From NCBI GenBank assembly GCA_904394215.1, contig CAJFNF010000005.1:1-64000 (forward strand): a stretch of DNA of 64,000 bases. The letters run 5' to 3'. This DNA comes from an uncultured Faecalibacterium sp. (GTDB taxonomy: Bacteria > Bacillota > Clostridia > Oscillospirales > Ruminococcaceae). The position numbers were made by a program, and so were the translations under genes. The notes under the pieces were generated by a model, which was not told where the DNA came from, ran no database searches, and saw only the letters and a list, made by a program, of their open reading frames with translations. Positions 15,026 to 25,386 of the stretch are shown here, piece by piece. The stretch's first letter is position 1, and each line of letters opens with the position of its first letter.

Positions 15026-17110
15026 ATGAAATACGCAAGCAACAATATCCGCAATATCTTGATTGCAGGCCATGCCGGCAGCGGCAAAACGACGCTGACT
15101 GAGGCACTGGTCTATTTTTCGGGTGCTTCCGAGCGGATGGGCCGCGTCGAGGACGGCACCACCATCTCCGACTTTGACCCCGAAGAAGCCAAACGGAAAG
15201 CCAGCCTGTCGGCATCGGTGGTTCCGGTGGAATACGATGGCATCAAGTACAACCTGATCGATGCGCCGGGCCTGTTCGACTTTGAGGCCGGCGAGTATGA
15301 GGGCATCCGGGCTGCCGAGAGCGTGCTGGTCTGCGTGTCGGGCCGCAGCGGCGTCACGGTGGGCGCCGAGAAGGCCTTCCAGCTGGCCCGCAAGAACGGC
15401 AAGGCCACCATGGTCTTTGTCTCCAAGTCGGACCTGGAGCACTCCAACTACTTCCAGATCCTGGAGGACATGAAGATCAAGTTCGGCTCCAGCATCTGCC
15501 CCTGCGTGGTGCCCGCCCGTCTGGACGACGGCACCAGCGTGTACATCAACCTGTTCAGCCAGAAGGCTTTCAAGTATGAGAGCGGCAAGCAGATCCAGGT
15601 GGATCTGCCCGACATCGGCCACCGGTTCCAGGGCCTGATCGAGGCCATGAGCGAGGCCATCGCCGAGACCGACGACGAGCTGATGGAAAAATTCTTCGGC
15701 GGCGAGCCCTTCACCACCGAGGAGATCGTGGAAGGCATGCGCAAGGGCGTCAAGGACGGCCTGATCACCCCCGTATTCTGCGGCAGCGCCGTCAACCTGC
15801 AGGCCCTGGATATGCTGCTGTACAATATGAACAAGCTGCTGCCCAGCCCGGCCCACGCCGAGGGCATCCCCGCCGAGACCGAGGACGGCGAGGCGGTGGA
15901 GCTCCACTGCAAGACCGATGAGCCCGCTGCAGCCTACGTCTTCAAGACGGTGGCCGATCCCTTTGTGGGCAAGCTGAGCTACCTGCGGGTGATCAGCGGC
16001 CGGGTGACCCCGGGCATGAGCCTGGTGAACGCCCGCACCGGCGACACCGAGAAACTGGGCAAGCCCCTGTTTATCAGCGGCAAGAAGCAGACCGATGCCG
16101 ACGAGATCATTGCCGGCGATATCGGCGCCGTGGCCAAGATGGTCAGCGCCCGCACCGGCGACACCTTCTGCGACGCATCCCGTGTGGTCAAGCTGGCAGC
16201 GCCGGTGTTCCCCCAGCCCAGCTTCTTCATGGCAGTCACCGTCTCCAAGAAGGGGGACGAGGGCAAGATCAGCAGCGCCCTGGCCCGCCTGATGGAGGAA
16301 GATCCCACCCTGAGCTACGAGAACAACGCCGAGACCCATCAGCAGATCATCGGCGGCCTGGGCGAGCAGCACCTGGATGTGGTCAAGGCCAAGATGAAGA
16401 ACAAGTTCGGCGTCGAGATCGGCCTGGAAGCACCCCGGATTGCCTACCGTGAGTCCATCCGCAAGGCCGTCCAGAAGCAGGGCCGCCACAAGAAGCAGAC
16501 CGGCGGCCACGGCCAGTTCGGTGATGTTGTGATCAAGTTCGAGCCCTGCGAGGGCGAGGGCATCGAGTTTGCCGAGAGCGTCTTTGGCGGTAGCGTCCCC
16601 AAGAACTTCTTCCCGGCTGTTGAAAAGGGCGTCCGCCTGGCCGCCGAAAAGGGCATCCTGGCCGGTTACCCGGTGGTGGGCCTGAAAGCCACCCTGCTGG
16701 ACGGCAGCTACCACCCGGTGGACAGCTCGGAAATGGCCTTCATCATGGCCGCCAAACTGGCCTACAAGGCCGCTATGCCTGAGGCCGGCCCGGTGATCCT
16801 GGAGCCCATCTACACCGTCCGCACCCACGTCCCCAATGACAACACCGGCGACGTGATGGGCGATGTGACCAAGCGCCGGGGCCGCGTGCTGGGCATGGAG
16901 CCGGACGAGGACGGCCTCCAGACCATCATCGCCGAGATCCCCCTGGCCGAGCTCACCACCCTCACCACCTTCATCCGTCAGACCACCCAGGGCCGCGGCT
17001 GGTTCACCCGTGAGTTCGCCCGCTATGAGACCCTGCCCGACAACCTGGTGCCCGCTGTGGTGGAGCAGGCCCGCAAGCTGGGCAATCTGGACGAGGGCTC
17101 TGACGACTGA
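15026..17110 (+). CDS. EF-G paralogue (elongation factor G-like GTPase, EF-G2 type)
   Basis: 694 residues with all five EF-G domains, but a divergent G domain. G1 is GHAGSGKT (15-22). G3 is DAPGL (79-83), with Leu where canonical EF-G has the GTPase-activating His (DTPGH). G4 is SKSD (133-136) in place of NKxD. Domain IV is intact (GGHGQFGDVVIKFEP; SYHPVDSSEMAF). This pattern fits EF-G2-type paralogues, at least one of which (Bacteroides) works with little GTP hydrolysis; that role here is inference. GAGGGAG precedes the ATG; a 15-base palindrome (14996-15010) sits just upstream. Confidence 0.88.
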   Translation: MKYASNNIRNILIAGHAGSGKTTLTEALVYFSGASERMGRVEDGTTISDFDPEEAKRKASLSASVVPVEYDGIKYNLIDAPGLFDFEAGEYEGIRAAESVLVCVSGRSGVTVGAEKAFQLARKNGKATMVFVSKSDLEHSNYFQILEDMKIKFGSSICPCVVPARLDDGTSVYINLFSQKAFKYESGKQIQVDLPDIGHRFQGLIEAMSEAIAETDDELMEKFFGGEPFTTEEIVEGMRKGVKDGLITPVFCGSAVNLQALDMLLYNMNKLLPSPAHAEGIPAETEDGEAVELHCKTDEPAAAYVFKTVADPFVGKLSYLRVISGRVTPGMSLVNARTGDTEKLGKPLFISGKKQTDADEIIAGDIGAVAKMVSARTGDTFCDASRVVKLAAPVFPQPSFFMAVTVSKKGDEGKISSALARLMEEDPTLSYENNAETHQQIIGGLGEQHLDVVKAKMKNKFGVEIGLEAPRIAYRESIRKAVQKQGRHKKQTGGHGQFGDVVIKFEPCEGEGIEFAESVFGGSVPKNFFPAVEKGVRLAAEKGILAGYPVVGLKATLLDGSYHPVDSSEMAFIMAAKLAYKAAMPEAGPVILEPIYTVRTHVPNDNTGDVMGDVTKRRGRVLGMEPDEDGLQTIIAEIPLAELTTLTTFIRQTTQGRGWFTREFARYETLPDNLVPAVVEQARKLGNLDEGSDD

Positions 17111-17142
17111 TTGACCTTTTCCCTCCCGTTGTGACATCCACC

Positions 17143-17185
17143 GGACCCCGTCGGCAATTCCCTCTGCCGGCGGGGCCCTTTTTTG
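17143..17185 (+). terminator. Intrinsic terminator
   Basis: Imperfect 13-bp G+C stem followed by TTTTTT, 33 bases after the EF-G paralogue. Confidence 0.85.
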
Positions 17186-17209
17186 TACCGTAACAGCGAT
17201 GTGTTTTGG

Positions 17210-17238
17210 TTGACATCCCGCAGGGTTGCTATTATAAT
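17210..17238 (+). promoter_or_regulatory. Consensus sigma-A promoter for greA-lysS
   Basis: TTGACA (17210-17215), 17 bases, TATAAT (17233-17238), both perfect. The leader to greA is about 115 bases with no recognised RNA element. Confidence 0.93.
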
Positions 17239-17358
17239 AGAGAAGTTAAAGTGCCGGAATGTCCCCAGAGGGCGCACCTGCACAGCGAATAGGAAACCAC
17301 GCGCCCGGTTGTTTTGTCCCCGGCCGCATGATTTGAAGATAAGGAGAGATTCAGATCC

Positions 17359-17841
17359 ATGGCACAGGAAATCGTAATGTCTGCCTCCGGTCTCAAGGCC
17401 GTACAGGAAGAGCTGGAATACCTCAAGACGGTCCGCCGCAAGGAGCTGGCCGAGGAAATCAAGGAAGCCCGCAGCCACGGCGACCTGTCCGAGAACAGTG
17501 AGTACGACGAGGCCAAGAACACCCAGGGCCTGGTGGAGAACCGCATCAACGAGCTGGAGCAGATGATCAAGAATGTCCGGGTCATCGACGAGAGCGAGCT
17601 GAGCGTGGACAGCGTGTCGGTGGGCACCCACGTCACCATCCAGATGGAGGACGAGGAGCCGGAAGAGTACGATATCGTGGGCCGCACCGAGGCGGACCCC
17701 TTCAACGGCAAGATCAGCGACGAGAGCCCCGTGGGCCATGCCCTGCTGGGCAAGGCCGTGGGCGAAGAGGCTGAGGTCCTGCTGCCCGCCGGCCACACCG
17801 TGATGTACAAGGTGCTGGCCATCACCCACAGCAAGAACTAA
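17359..17841 (+). CDS. greA: Transcription elongation factor GreA
   Basis: 160 residues, normal length. N-terminal antiparallel coiled coil with the acidic tip GDLSENSEYDEAK (about 48-60), whose acidic residues enter the RNA polymerase secondary channel to stimulate transcript cleavage, then an FKBP-like C-terminal domain with NGKISDESPVGHALLGK. AAGGAGA precedes the ATG. Co-transcribed with lysS, 19 bases apart, as in many Firmicutes. Confidence 0.97.
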   Translation: MAQEIVMSASGLKAVQEELEYLKTVRRKELAEEIKEARSHGDLSENSEYDEAKNTQGLVENRINELEQMIKNVRVIDESELSVDSVSVGTHVTIQMEDEEPEEYDIVGRTEADPFNGKISDESPVGHALLGKAVGEEAEVLLPAGHTVMYKVLAITHSKN

Positions 17842-17860
17842 CCGGGCCCAGGAGGTAGGA

Positions 17861-19825
17861 ATGGAAGAAATCAAGAACAGCACGGGGGCCTCTGCCGACA
17901 GCGAGCAGGTGCAGGTCCGCCGTCAGAAGCTGGCAGATCTGCGGGCTGCCGGCCATGATCCCTTTGAGATCACCAAGTTCCCCCAGGACGCCTACTCGGC
18001 AGACCTGAAGGAAGAATATAAGGACCTGCCCAACGAGACCGACGCAGGCCGCACCGTGGCCCTGGCCGGCCGCATGATGTCCAAGCGTGTGATGGGCAAG
18101 GCCAGCTTTGCCCACCTGCGGGACGACAAGGGCGATATCCAGCTCTATGTCCGCCGGGACGAGCTGGGCGAGGATGCCTATGCCGGCTTCAAGAAGCTGG
18201 ATGTGGGCGATATCATCGGCGTCAAGGGCGAAGTGTTCCGCACCAAGACCGGCGAGCTGAGCGTCCGTGTGGTGGAGCTGACCCTGCTGGCCAAGAGCCT
18301 GCGGCCCCTGCCCGAGAAGTTCCACGGCCTGACCGATACCGAGATGCGGTACCGCCAGCGGTATGTGGACCTGATCGCCAACCCCGAGGTGAAGGACACC
18401 TTCGTCAAGCGGAGCCAGATCCTGCGGGAAATCCGGGCTTACCTGGACGAGCGGGGCTTCCTGGAAGTGGACACCCCCATTCTGACCCCCTTTGAGATTG
18501 GCGCTTCGGCCCGTCCCTTCATCACCCACCACAACACCCTGAACATGGACATGGTGCTGCGGATCGAGACCGAGCTGTACCTGAAGCGGCTGGTTGTGGG
18601 CGGCATCGACCGTGTCTACGAAGTGGGCCGCATCTTCCGCAACGAGGGCATGGACCCCAAGCACAACCCCGAGTTCACCAGCGTCGAGCTGTACCAGGCG
18701 TTCACCGATTTCCACGGCATGATGGATCTGGTGGAGGAGCTGTACAAGCGGCTGGCTGAGAAGATCTGCGGCAGCCTGGTGATTCCTTACCAGGGCCAGC
18801 AGATTGATATGGGCCACTGGGAGCGGCTGACCATGATCGAGGCCGTCAAGAAGTATTCCGGCGTGGACTACAACGACTGGAAGACCGACGAGGACGCCAT
18901 CGCCTCCGCCAAGGAGCACAATGTGGAGCTGCCCGAGGTGCCCACCCGGGGCTCCATCCTGGCTGCCTTCTTCGATGCCTTCGTGGAAGACAAGCTGATC
19001 CAGCCCACCTTCATCTACGATTACCCGGTGGAGATCAGCCCCCTGGCCAAGCGCAAGCCCAGCGATCCCGCTTTCACCGAGCGGTTTGAGTACTTCATCA
19101 ACTGCACCGAATTCGGCAACGCCTTCAGCGAGCTGAACGACCCCATCGACCAGAAGGAGCGCTTCGAGCGCCAGGTGGCCGAGCGGAAGGCCCTGGAGCC
19201 CGACTGCAAGGCCCAGGTGGACTACGACTACGTCAACGCCCTGGAGTACGGCCTGCCCCCCACCGGCGGCCTGGGCTTCGGCTTTGACCGTCTGGTCATG
19301 CTGCTGACCGATTCGGCTTCCATCCGCGACGTGCTGCTGTTCCCCACCATGAAGCCCCTGGATGCTCCCAAGGCCGCCGAGGCCAAGGAAGAGCCTAAGG
19401 CTGAGGCCGAGGCTGCCCCCGCAGCCCAGCCGGTCCAGGCAGAGCCCATCGACTTCTCCAAGGTGGAAGTGGAGCCCCTGTTCAAGGACTTCGTGGACTT
19501 CGACACCTTCTCCAAGTCCGACTTCCGGGCTGTGAAGGTGAAGGAATGCACCGCCGTCCCCAAGAGCAAGAAGCTGCTCCAGTTTGTGCTGGACGACGGC
19601 ACCGGCGAAGACCGGATCATCCTCAGCGGCATCCATGCCTACTATGAGCCGGAACAGCTGGTGGGCAAGACCTGCATCGCCATCACCAACCTGCCTCCCC
19701 GCAAGATGATGGGGATCGAGTCCTGCGGCATGCTGATCAGCGCCGTGCACCATGAGGAAGGGGAGGAACGCCTCCACCTGCTGATGGTGGATGACCACAT
19801 CCCCGCCGGCGCAAAGCTGTATTAA
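17861..19825 (+). CDS. lysS: Lysyl-tRNA synthetase (class II) with C-terminal EMAP/Trbp111-like tRNA-binding domain
   Basis: 654 residues, against about 490-500 for usual bacterial LysRS. OB-fold anticodon domain (about 60-170). Class II core with motif 2 FRNEGMDPKHNPEFTSVE and motif 3 GLGFGFDRLVML; the core ends near 498 (LLFPTMKP). An Ala/Glu/Pro linker (about 500-532) joins a second OB-fold (about 545-654; SKSDFRAVKVKECTAVPKSKKLL; LPPRKMMGIESCGMLISA) like the C-terminal domain of MetRS and Trbp111, which binds tRNA nonspecifically. Continuous single frame. AGGAGG ribosome site. Confidence 0.95.
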   Translation: MEEIKNSTGASADSEQVQVRRQKLADLRAAGHDPFEITKFPQDAYSADLKEEYKDLPNETDAGRTVALAGRMMSKRVMGKASFAHLRDDKGDIQLYVRRDELGEDAYAGFKKLDVGDIIGVKGEVFRTKTGELSVRVVELTLLAKSLRPLPEKFHGLTDTEMRYRQRYVDLIANPEVKDTFVKRSQILREIRAYLDERGFLEVDTPILTPFEIGASARPFITHHNTLNMDMVLRIETELYLKRLVVGGIDRVYEVGRIFRNEGMDPKHNPEFTSVELYQAFTDFHGMMDLVEELYKRLAEKICGSLVIPYQGQQIDMGHWERLTMIEAVKKYSGVDYNDWKTDEDAIASAKEHNVELPEVPTRGSILAAFFDAFVEDKLIQPTFIYDYPVEISPLAKRKPSDPAFTERFEYFINCTEFGNAFSELNDPIDQKERFERQVAERKALEPDCKAQVDYDYVNALEYGLPPTGGLGFGFDRLVMLLTDSASIRDVLLFPTMKPLDAPKAAEAKEEPKAEAEAAPAAQPVQAEPIDFSKVEVEPLFKDFVDFDTFSKSDFRAVKVKECTAVPKSKKLLQFVLDDGTGEDRIILSGIHAYYEPEQLVGKTCIAITNLPPRKMMGIESCGMLISAVHHEEGEERLHLLMVDDHIPAGAKLY

Positions 19826-19838
19826 GACCGAACCCTTC

Positions 19839-19874
19839 AGCGGGCTCTCCCTTTCGGGAGGGCCCGCTTTTTTT
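19839..19874 (+). terminator. Intrinsic terminator after lysS
   Basis: 13-bp near-perfect stem with TTTC loop, followed by a run of seven T. Confidence 0.93.
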
Positions 19875-20065
19875 GCTTTTTTGTGCCTGATGAGGAAAAC
19901 TGTCTTTTGCTTGAGGGCATCTGTTTACCACAGATTGATAAAAACTCCGGAATTGTACGCACTCGGAGTACAAAAAGCTGTCGAAAAGGGAAAGTAAGAC
20001 TTTATTTTCTTCGTTTTTCTCAGAAATGGTGAAGTCCAAACTTTGTTTTATGTGGAAAATAAACA

Positions 20066-20093
20066 TTGCAATTTTCTTCCAGATGCTTATAAT
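20066..20093 (+). promoter_or_regulatory. Promoter for livKHMGF-2
   Basis: TTGCAA (20066-20071), 16 bases, TATAAT (20088-20093). The rest of the 19875-20175 gap is AT-rich, with a 6-bp ACTCCG/CGGAGT inverted repeat near 19942-19970 and no gene. Confidence 0.75.
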
Positions 20094-20109
20094 AGGGGTA
20101 ACGCAAAAA

Positions 20110-20125
20110 TACGAATGTATTCGTA
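20110..20125 (+). promoter_or_regulatory. 16-base palindromic operator candidate
   Basis: TACGAATGTATTCGTA is a near-perfect dyad (7-bp arms around a GT centre) about 10 bases after the predicted transcription start, where a repressor would block elongation. No cognate regulator is adjacent. Confidence 0.55.
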
Positions 20126-20175
20126 CAGCGCACATCCCGGCCCTGCGCCGGAATTTTAGAGGGAGGAATACCAAT

Positions 20176-21405
20176 ATGAAATGCAAACGGTTTGTAGCCC
20201 TGGCTGCGGCAGCCGCTCTCAGCGTCTCCGCGCTGGCAGGCTGCGGTTCGTCTTCGACTGCGGCCAGCGGTTCCACTGCCACGGCCGGCAGCACCGCTGC
20301 TTCGGCAGCGGGGGACAAAGTGGTCAAGATCGGCGTCTTTGAGCCTTCCACCGGTGACTCCGCTTCCGGCGGCAAGAAGGAAATGCTGGGCATGCAGTAC
20401 GCCAACTCCGAGACTCCCACCGTGGAGATCGGCGGCGAGACCTACCAGGTTGAGCTGGTGTACGCAGACAACGGTTCTTCCACCGACAAAGCTCCCTCGG
20501 CTGCTGCCGAGCTGGTGAGCCAGGGCGTGTCCCTGGTGCTGGGCTCCTATGGTTCAGGCGTGTCCATTGCAGGCGGACCCGTCTTTGACGATGCAGGCCT
20601 GGCTGCCATCGGCGTCACCTGCACCAACCCCAACGTCACCGCCGGCAACGACTACTACTACCGCATCTGCTTCCTGGATCCCTTCCAGGGCACCGTTCTG
20701 GCCAACTTCGCCAAGGATAAGTTCGACGCCAAAGTCGCCTACTGCCTGGGCGAGACCGGCAACGAGTACGACCAGGGCCTGATCGCTTACTTCACCCAGG
20801 CCTTTGAGGCTGCCGGCGGCACCGTCGTCACCGCCTCTTTCCCCACCAACAACTCCGACTTCAGCACCTACCTGAACCAGGCCAAGAGCGAGGGCGCTGA
20901 CGTTATCTTCACCCCCGTGTCCATCGCTTACGCCACCCAGATCCTGAAGCAGGCTTCTGCCCTGGGCATTGATGCCGCATTCCTGGGCTCCGATACCCTG
21001 GACGACAACATGGTTCTGGATGCCGCCAAGGGCACCGACCTGCAGCTGTATGTCTCCACCTTCTATCAGGAGGGCGGTTCTCCCGAGTTCGATGAGGGCG
21101 TCAAGGCTTACATCAACTCCAACTCCGAGGCTCTGACCAATAACGGCGGCAACGACACCATCGCAGCTGTCACCGCCATGGGCTATGACGCCTACTATGT
21201 GGCTCTGGAAGCCCTGAAGGCCGCTGGTTCCACCGATCCTGCCGCTGTCAAGGCTGCCCTGCCCAGCGTGACCTACGACGGCGTGTCCGGCCACATCGCT
21301 TTTGATGAAGAGGGCGACGCCATCCGCGACACCGCTTACATCAAGCACTCCACCAACGATGGCGCCTGGGAGCTGGAAACCCAGCAGACCGTTGCCAATC
21401 AGTAA
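20176..21405 (+). CDS. livK: Branched-chain amino acid-binding lipoprotein LivK (system 2)
   Basis: 409 residues. Sec-type lipoprotein signal with basic start KCKR and lipobox LAGC (Cys23), then a Ser/Thr/Ala linker and a type I periplasmic-binding domain (KIGVFEPSTGDSASGG onward). Receptor for a hydrophobic or related amino acid; ligand not readable. The ATG at 20176 has GGGAGGA 7 bases upstream; the 50 preceding in-frame residues have no start signal. It heads a five-gene operon on the plus strand. Confidence 0.92.
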   Translation: MKCKRFVALAAAAALSVSALAGCGSSSTAASGSTATAGSTAASAAGDKVVKIGVFEPSTGDSASGGKKEMLGMQYANSETPTVEIGGETYQVELVYADNGSSTDKAPSAAAELVSQGVSLVLGSYGSGVSIAGGPVFDDAGLAAIGVTCTNPNVTAGNDYYYRICFLDPFQGTVLANFAKDKFDAKVAYCLGETGNEYDQGLIAYFTQAFEAAGGTVVTASFPTNNSDFSTYLNQAKSEGADVIFTPVSIAYATQILKQASALGIDAAFLGSDTLDDNMVLDAAKGTDLQLYVSTFYQEGGSPEFDEGVKAYINSNSEALTNNGGNDTIAAVTAMGYDAYYVALEALKAAGSTDPAAVKAALPSVTYDGVSGHIAFDEEGDAIRDTAYIKHSTNDGAWELETQQTVANQ

Positions 21406-21496
21406 ATGATAAAAAACGAATGATCGAAGGTTTGGCGGGGGCCGCTGGCTCCCGCCAAACCCTTTGTTGAAACTGCCCCCAATGGAGGGAGACTGT

Positions 21497-22372
21497 ATGG
21501 AATACTTTATCTCGGTCCTGCTGTCCGGCATTGCAGTGGGCGGCCAGTATGCCCTGATCGCCATCGGCTACACCATGGTGTACGGCATCCTGCGCCTGAT
21601 CAACTTTGCCCACGGCGACGTGTTCATGGTGGCCGGCCTGATGGGCGTGTATATCTCCACCTGGATGCCCCTGTACGCCGCCCTGCCCCTGGTGCTGCTG
21701 CTGACGGTGGCCCTGGGCTTCGTGATTGAGCGGGTGGCCTACAAACCCCTGCGCACCGCGCCCCGGATGTCGGTCATGATTTCCGCCATCGGCGTTAGCT
21801 ACCTGCTGCAGAACTCGGCCACCTACGTCACCGGCGGCCAGCCCATGAGCTACCCCGCCATCCCATTCCTGTCTGACACCGTCACCATCGCCGGCACCCC
21901 CACCCGCTGGGCCGTCATCCTGACCCCTTTCCTGGTGGTGGCCCTGGTGCTGCTGCTGACCCAGCTGATTGACCGCACCAAGGTCGGTATGGCCATGCGG
22001 GCTGTGGCCAAGGACTTTGAGACCAGCGAGCTGATGGGCATCAAGATCAACTCGGTGATTTCGGCCACCTTCATCATCGGCTCGGCCCTGGCGGCTGTGG
22101 GCTCGATGCTCTACTTCACCAACTATCCCGCCATCACCCCCACCGCCGGCGCTATGCCCGGCCTGAAGGCCTTCGTGGCGGCGGTGTTCGGCGGCATCGG
22201 CTCCATCCCCGGCGCGGTGATCGGCGCCTTCATCATCGGCATCTGCGAGAACCTGGTCAAGAGCACCCAGTTCACCGTCTTTTCGGACGCCATCACCTTC
22301 GCCCTGCTGATCATCATCCTCGTCTTTAAGCCGACGGGCCTGTTCGGCGAAAAGGCGACCGACAAAGTGTAA
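21497..22372 (+). CDS. livH: Branched-chain amino acid ABC transporter permease LivH (system 2)
   Basis: 291 residues, polytopic. LivH signatures: GGQYALIAIGYTMVYGILRLINFAHGD near the N-terminus (given in part), coupling region GMAMRAVAKDFETSELMGIK, and GGIGSIPGAVIGAF. ATG at 21497 with GGAGGGA upstream. Clearly homologous to, but diverged from, the LivH at 6.7-7.6 kb. Confidence 0.95.
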   Translation: MEYFISVLLSGIAVGGQYALIAIGYTMVYGILRLINFAHGDVFMVAGLMGVYISTWMPLYAALPLVLLLTVALGFVIERVAYKPLRTAPRMSVMISAIGVSYLLQNSATYVTGGQPMSYPAIPFLSDTVTIAGTPTRWAVILTPFLVVALVLLLTQLIDRTKVGMAMRAVAKDFETSELMGIKINSVISATFIIGSALAAVGSMLYFTNYPAITPTAGAMPGLKAFVAAVFGGIGSIPGAVIGAFIIGICENLVKSTQFTVFSDAITFALLIIILVFKPTGLFGEKATDKV

Positions 22373-22383
22373 GGAGGCCCCGC

Positions 22384-23780
22384 ATGAACAAAAAGAAAAG
22401 CGTCAGCTGGGGCGCCCTGGCAGGGATTGTGGTCTTTTTGGCCTTCATCATCCTGCTGGAAAACATCACTGCCCTGATCCCCAGCGCACCCCGTGTGCTG
22501 CTGCCCACCAGCCAGCTGTTCACCGTCCTGAAAAAGGGCGCCGTCTACTCCCTGGTTGTGGTTTCGATGAACCTTCTGAACGGCTTCACCGGCCTGTTCT
22601 CCCTGGGCCAGGCAGGCTTTATGCTGCTGGGCGCCTATACATACGCCATCCTCACCGTCCCCGTGGACCAGAAGGATACCGTCTACTATCTGTTCGGCGG
22701 CTCCGCCGTCAAGTTCTCCCTGCAGGACACCTTCGGCCTGCTGTTCGGTACTTCCGGTGTGGGCGGCGCCATCAGCATGGTGCTGGGCGTCCTGGTGGCC
22801 CTGATTCTGGCCGGCCTGGTGGCAGCCGTCTTTGCCTACCTGATCGGCCTGCCGGTGCTGCGGCTCAAGAGCGACTACCTGGCCATTGCCACCCTGGGCT
22901 TTGCGGAAATCCTCCGCGCCGTCTTCCAGTGGCAGCCCCTGGGCCCCATCACCAATGGCGCCAACATGCTGAAGAGCTTCCCCACCTTCTCGGATTTCAA
23001 CATCGAGAATGCTTCGGGCCAGACCGTCCTGCGCCTGTCCACCTTTGTCCCCATGCTGATTGCAGTGGTCTGCATCTCCATCATCGTCCTGCTGATCAAC
23101 TCCTCCTACGGCCGGGCCTTCAAGGCCATCCGTGAGGACGAAATCGCGGCCGAGGCCATGGGCATCAACCTGGCCAAGCACAAGATGCTCTCCTTCTGCA
23201 TCTCCTCCTTCTTTGCCGGCGTGGGCGGCGGCCTGTTCGCCATGTATGCCGCCAACGCCCAGGCCAAGGTCTTTACCTCTACCATGACCTATGAGCTGCT
23301 GCTGATTGTGGTCATCGGCGGCATCGGCTCGGTGTCGGGCTCCATCATCGCTACCTTCCTCTATGTGGCCTGCTCCGAGTGGTGGCTCCGGTTCCTGGAT
23401 TCGGAACTGGTGTTCACTTCGCCCACCGATCCCGGCCGTCTGGCCTTCATCGTGGTCTTCGCTGTGGCGGTGATCGCCATCGCCTTCCTGGCCATCCGGG
23501 CCATCCGCAAGAAAGAGGGCCATACCCTGACCCAGGAGCTGCCGGTGTGGATTGTGGCCTTCCTGCTGCTGGGCTGGCTGGTGTACTTCGTGATTTCCCG
23601 CTCGCTGCAGCTGCCGCTGCTGCGCAACGGCTTCCGGATGGTGGTGTTCTCGGTCATCATCATGATCGTGGTGCTGTTCTTCCGGCGGGGCATTATGGGC
23701 GACCAGGAACTCTCGGACGTCCTGCGGGGCCGCCGCGGCCCCAAACCTGCTCCCAAACATGCTGAAAAGGAGGCGTCCAA

Positions 23781-23784
<4 letters not shown>
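22384..23784 (+). CDS. livM: Branched-chain amino acid ABC transporter permease LivM (system 2), enlarged
   Basis: 466 residues, about 125 more than LivM-1 and most family members. Standard parts: LLNGFTGLFSLGQAGFMLLGAY, LRLKSDYLAIATLGFAEI, coupling region GRAFKAIREDEIAAEAMGIN and GGIGSVSGSI. Two additions stand out: a loop of about 30 residues near 95-125 (VDQKDTVYYLFGGS), and a block between GGIGSVSG and the final helix (about 345-420) that adds two hydrophobic segments separated by the basic RAIRKKEGHTL. AAGGAGG precedes the ATG. It overlaps livG by ATGA. Confidence 0.93.
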
Positions 23785-24621
<837 letters not shown>

Positions 24622-24635
<14 letters not shown>

Positions 24636-25329
24636 TGACCTGTGTGTGAGCTACGGCGGCATCGAGGCCGTCAAAGGCATTTCCTTCAAGGTGGAGGAAG
24701 GCCAGATCGTGACCCTGATCGGCGCCAACGGCGCCGGCAAATCCACCACCCTGCGGGCCCTGGCCGGCCTGGTGAAGGTCAAGAGCGGCCGGGTCCACTT
24801 CCAGGGGGAGGACCTGACCGGCCTTGCGCCTGACCGGATCGTATCCAAGGGCCTGACCCTGGTGCCGGAAGGCCGGCACGTGTTCCCCGACCTGACGGTG
24901 CTGGAGAACCTGAAAATCGGCGCCTACCTGCGCCGGGACAACCTGGAAAGCGACCTGGCCTGGATCTATGAGCTGTTCCCCCGGCTGAAAGAGCGGTCCT
25001 GGCAGGCCGCCGGCACCCTGTCGGGCGGCGAGCAGCAGATGCTGGCGGTGGGCCGCGCCCTGATGGCCCGCCCCAAGCTGATCATGATGGACGAGCCCTC
25101 CCTGGGCCTGGCCCCCATCGTGGTGAAGGGCATCTTTGACATCATCAAAGAGATCAACCGGAAGGGCGTCACCGTCCTGCTGATCGAGCAGAACGCCAAC
25201 ATGGCCCTGCAGATTGCCGACGTGGGCTACGTGATGGAGACCGGCCGGATCACCCTCAGCGGGACCGGCAAGGAACTGCTGGCCAACGAGGCCGTCCGGA
25301 AAGCCTATCTGGGCAACCACGCCAAATAA
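24622..25329 (+). CDS. livF: Branched-chain amino acid ABC transporter ATPase LivF (system 2)
   Basis: 235 residues with Walker A GANGAGKS, VPEGRHVFPDLTV, signature LSGGEQQ, Walker B LIMMDEPSLGL and the LivF tail GKELLANEAVRKAYLG. ATG ATG occurs at 24619 and 24622; the second gives MLRIDDL, the usual LivF beginning. It overlaps the end of livG by 14 bases. A strong terminator follows. Confidence 0.95.
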
Positions 25330-25348
25330 TAAACAAGGTATATCCCAC

Positions 25349-25386
25349 AAAGCCCGCTGCAAGCCTTGGCAGCGGGCTTTTATATT
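25349..25386 (+). terminator. Intrinsic terminator after livKHMGF-2
   Basis: 12-bp stem (25349-25360 with 25369-25380) ending in TTTTATATT. Confidence 0.9.
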
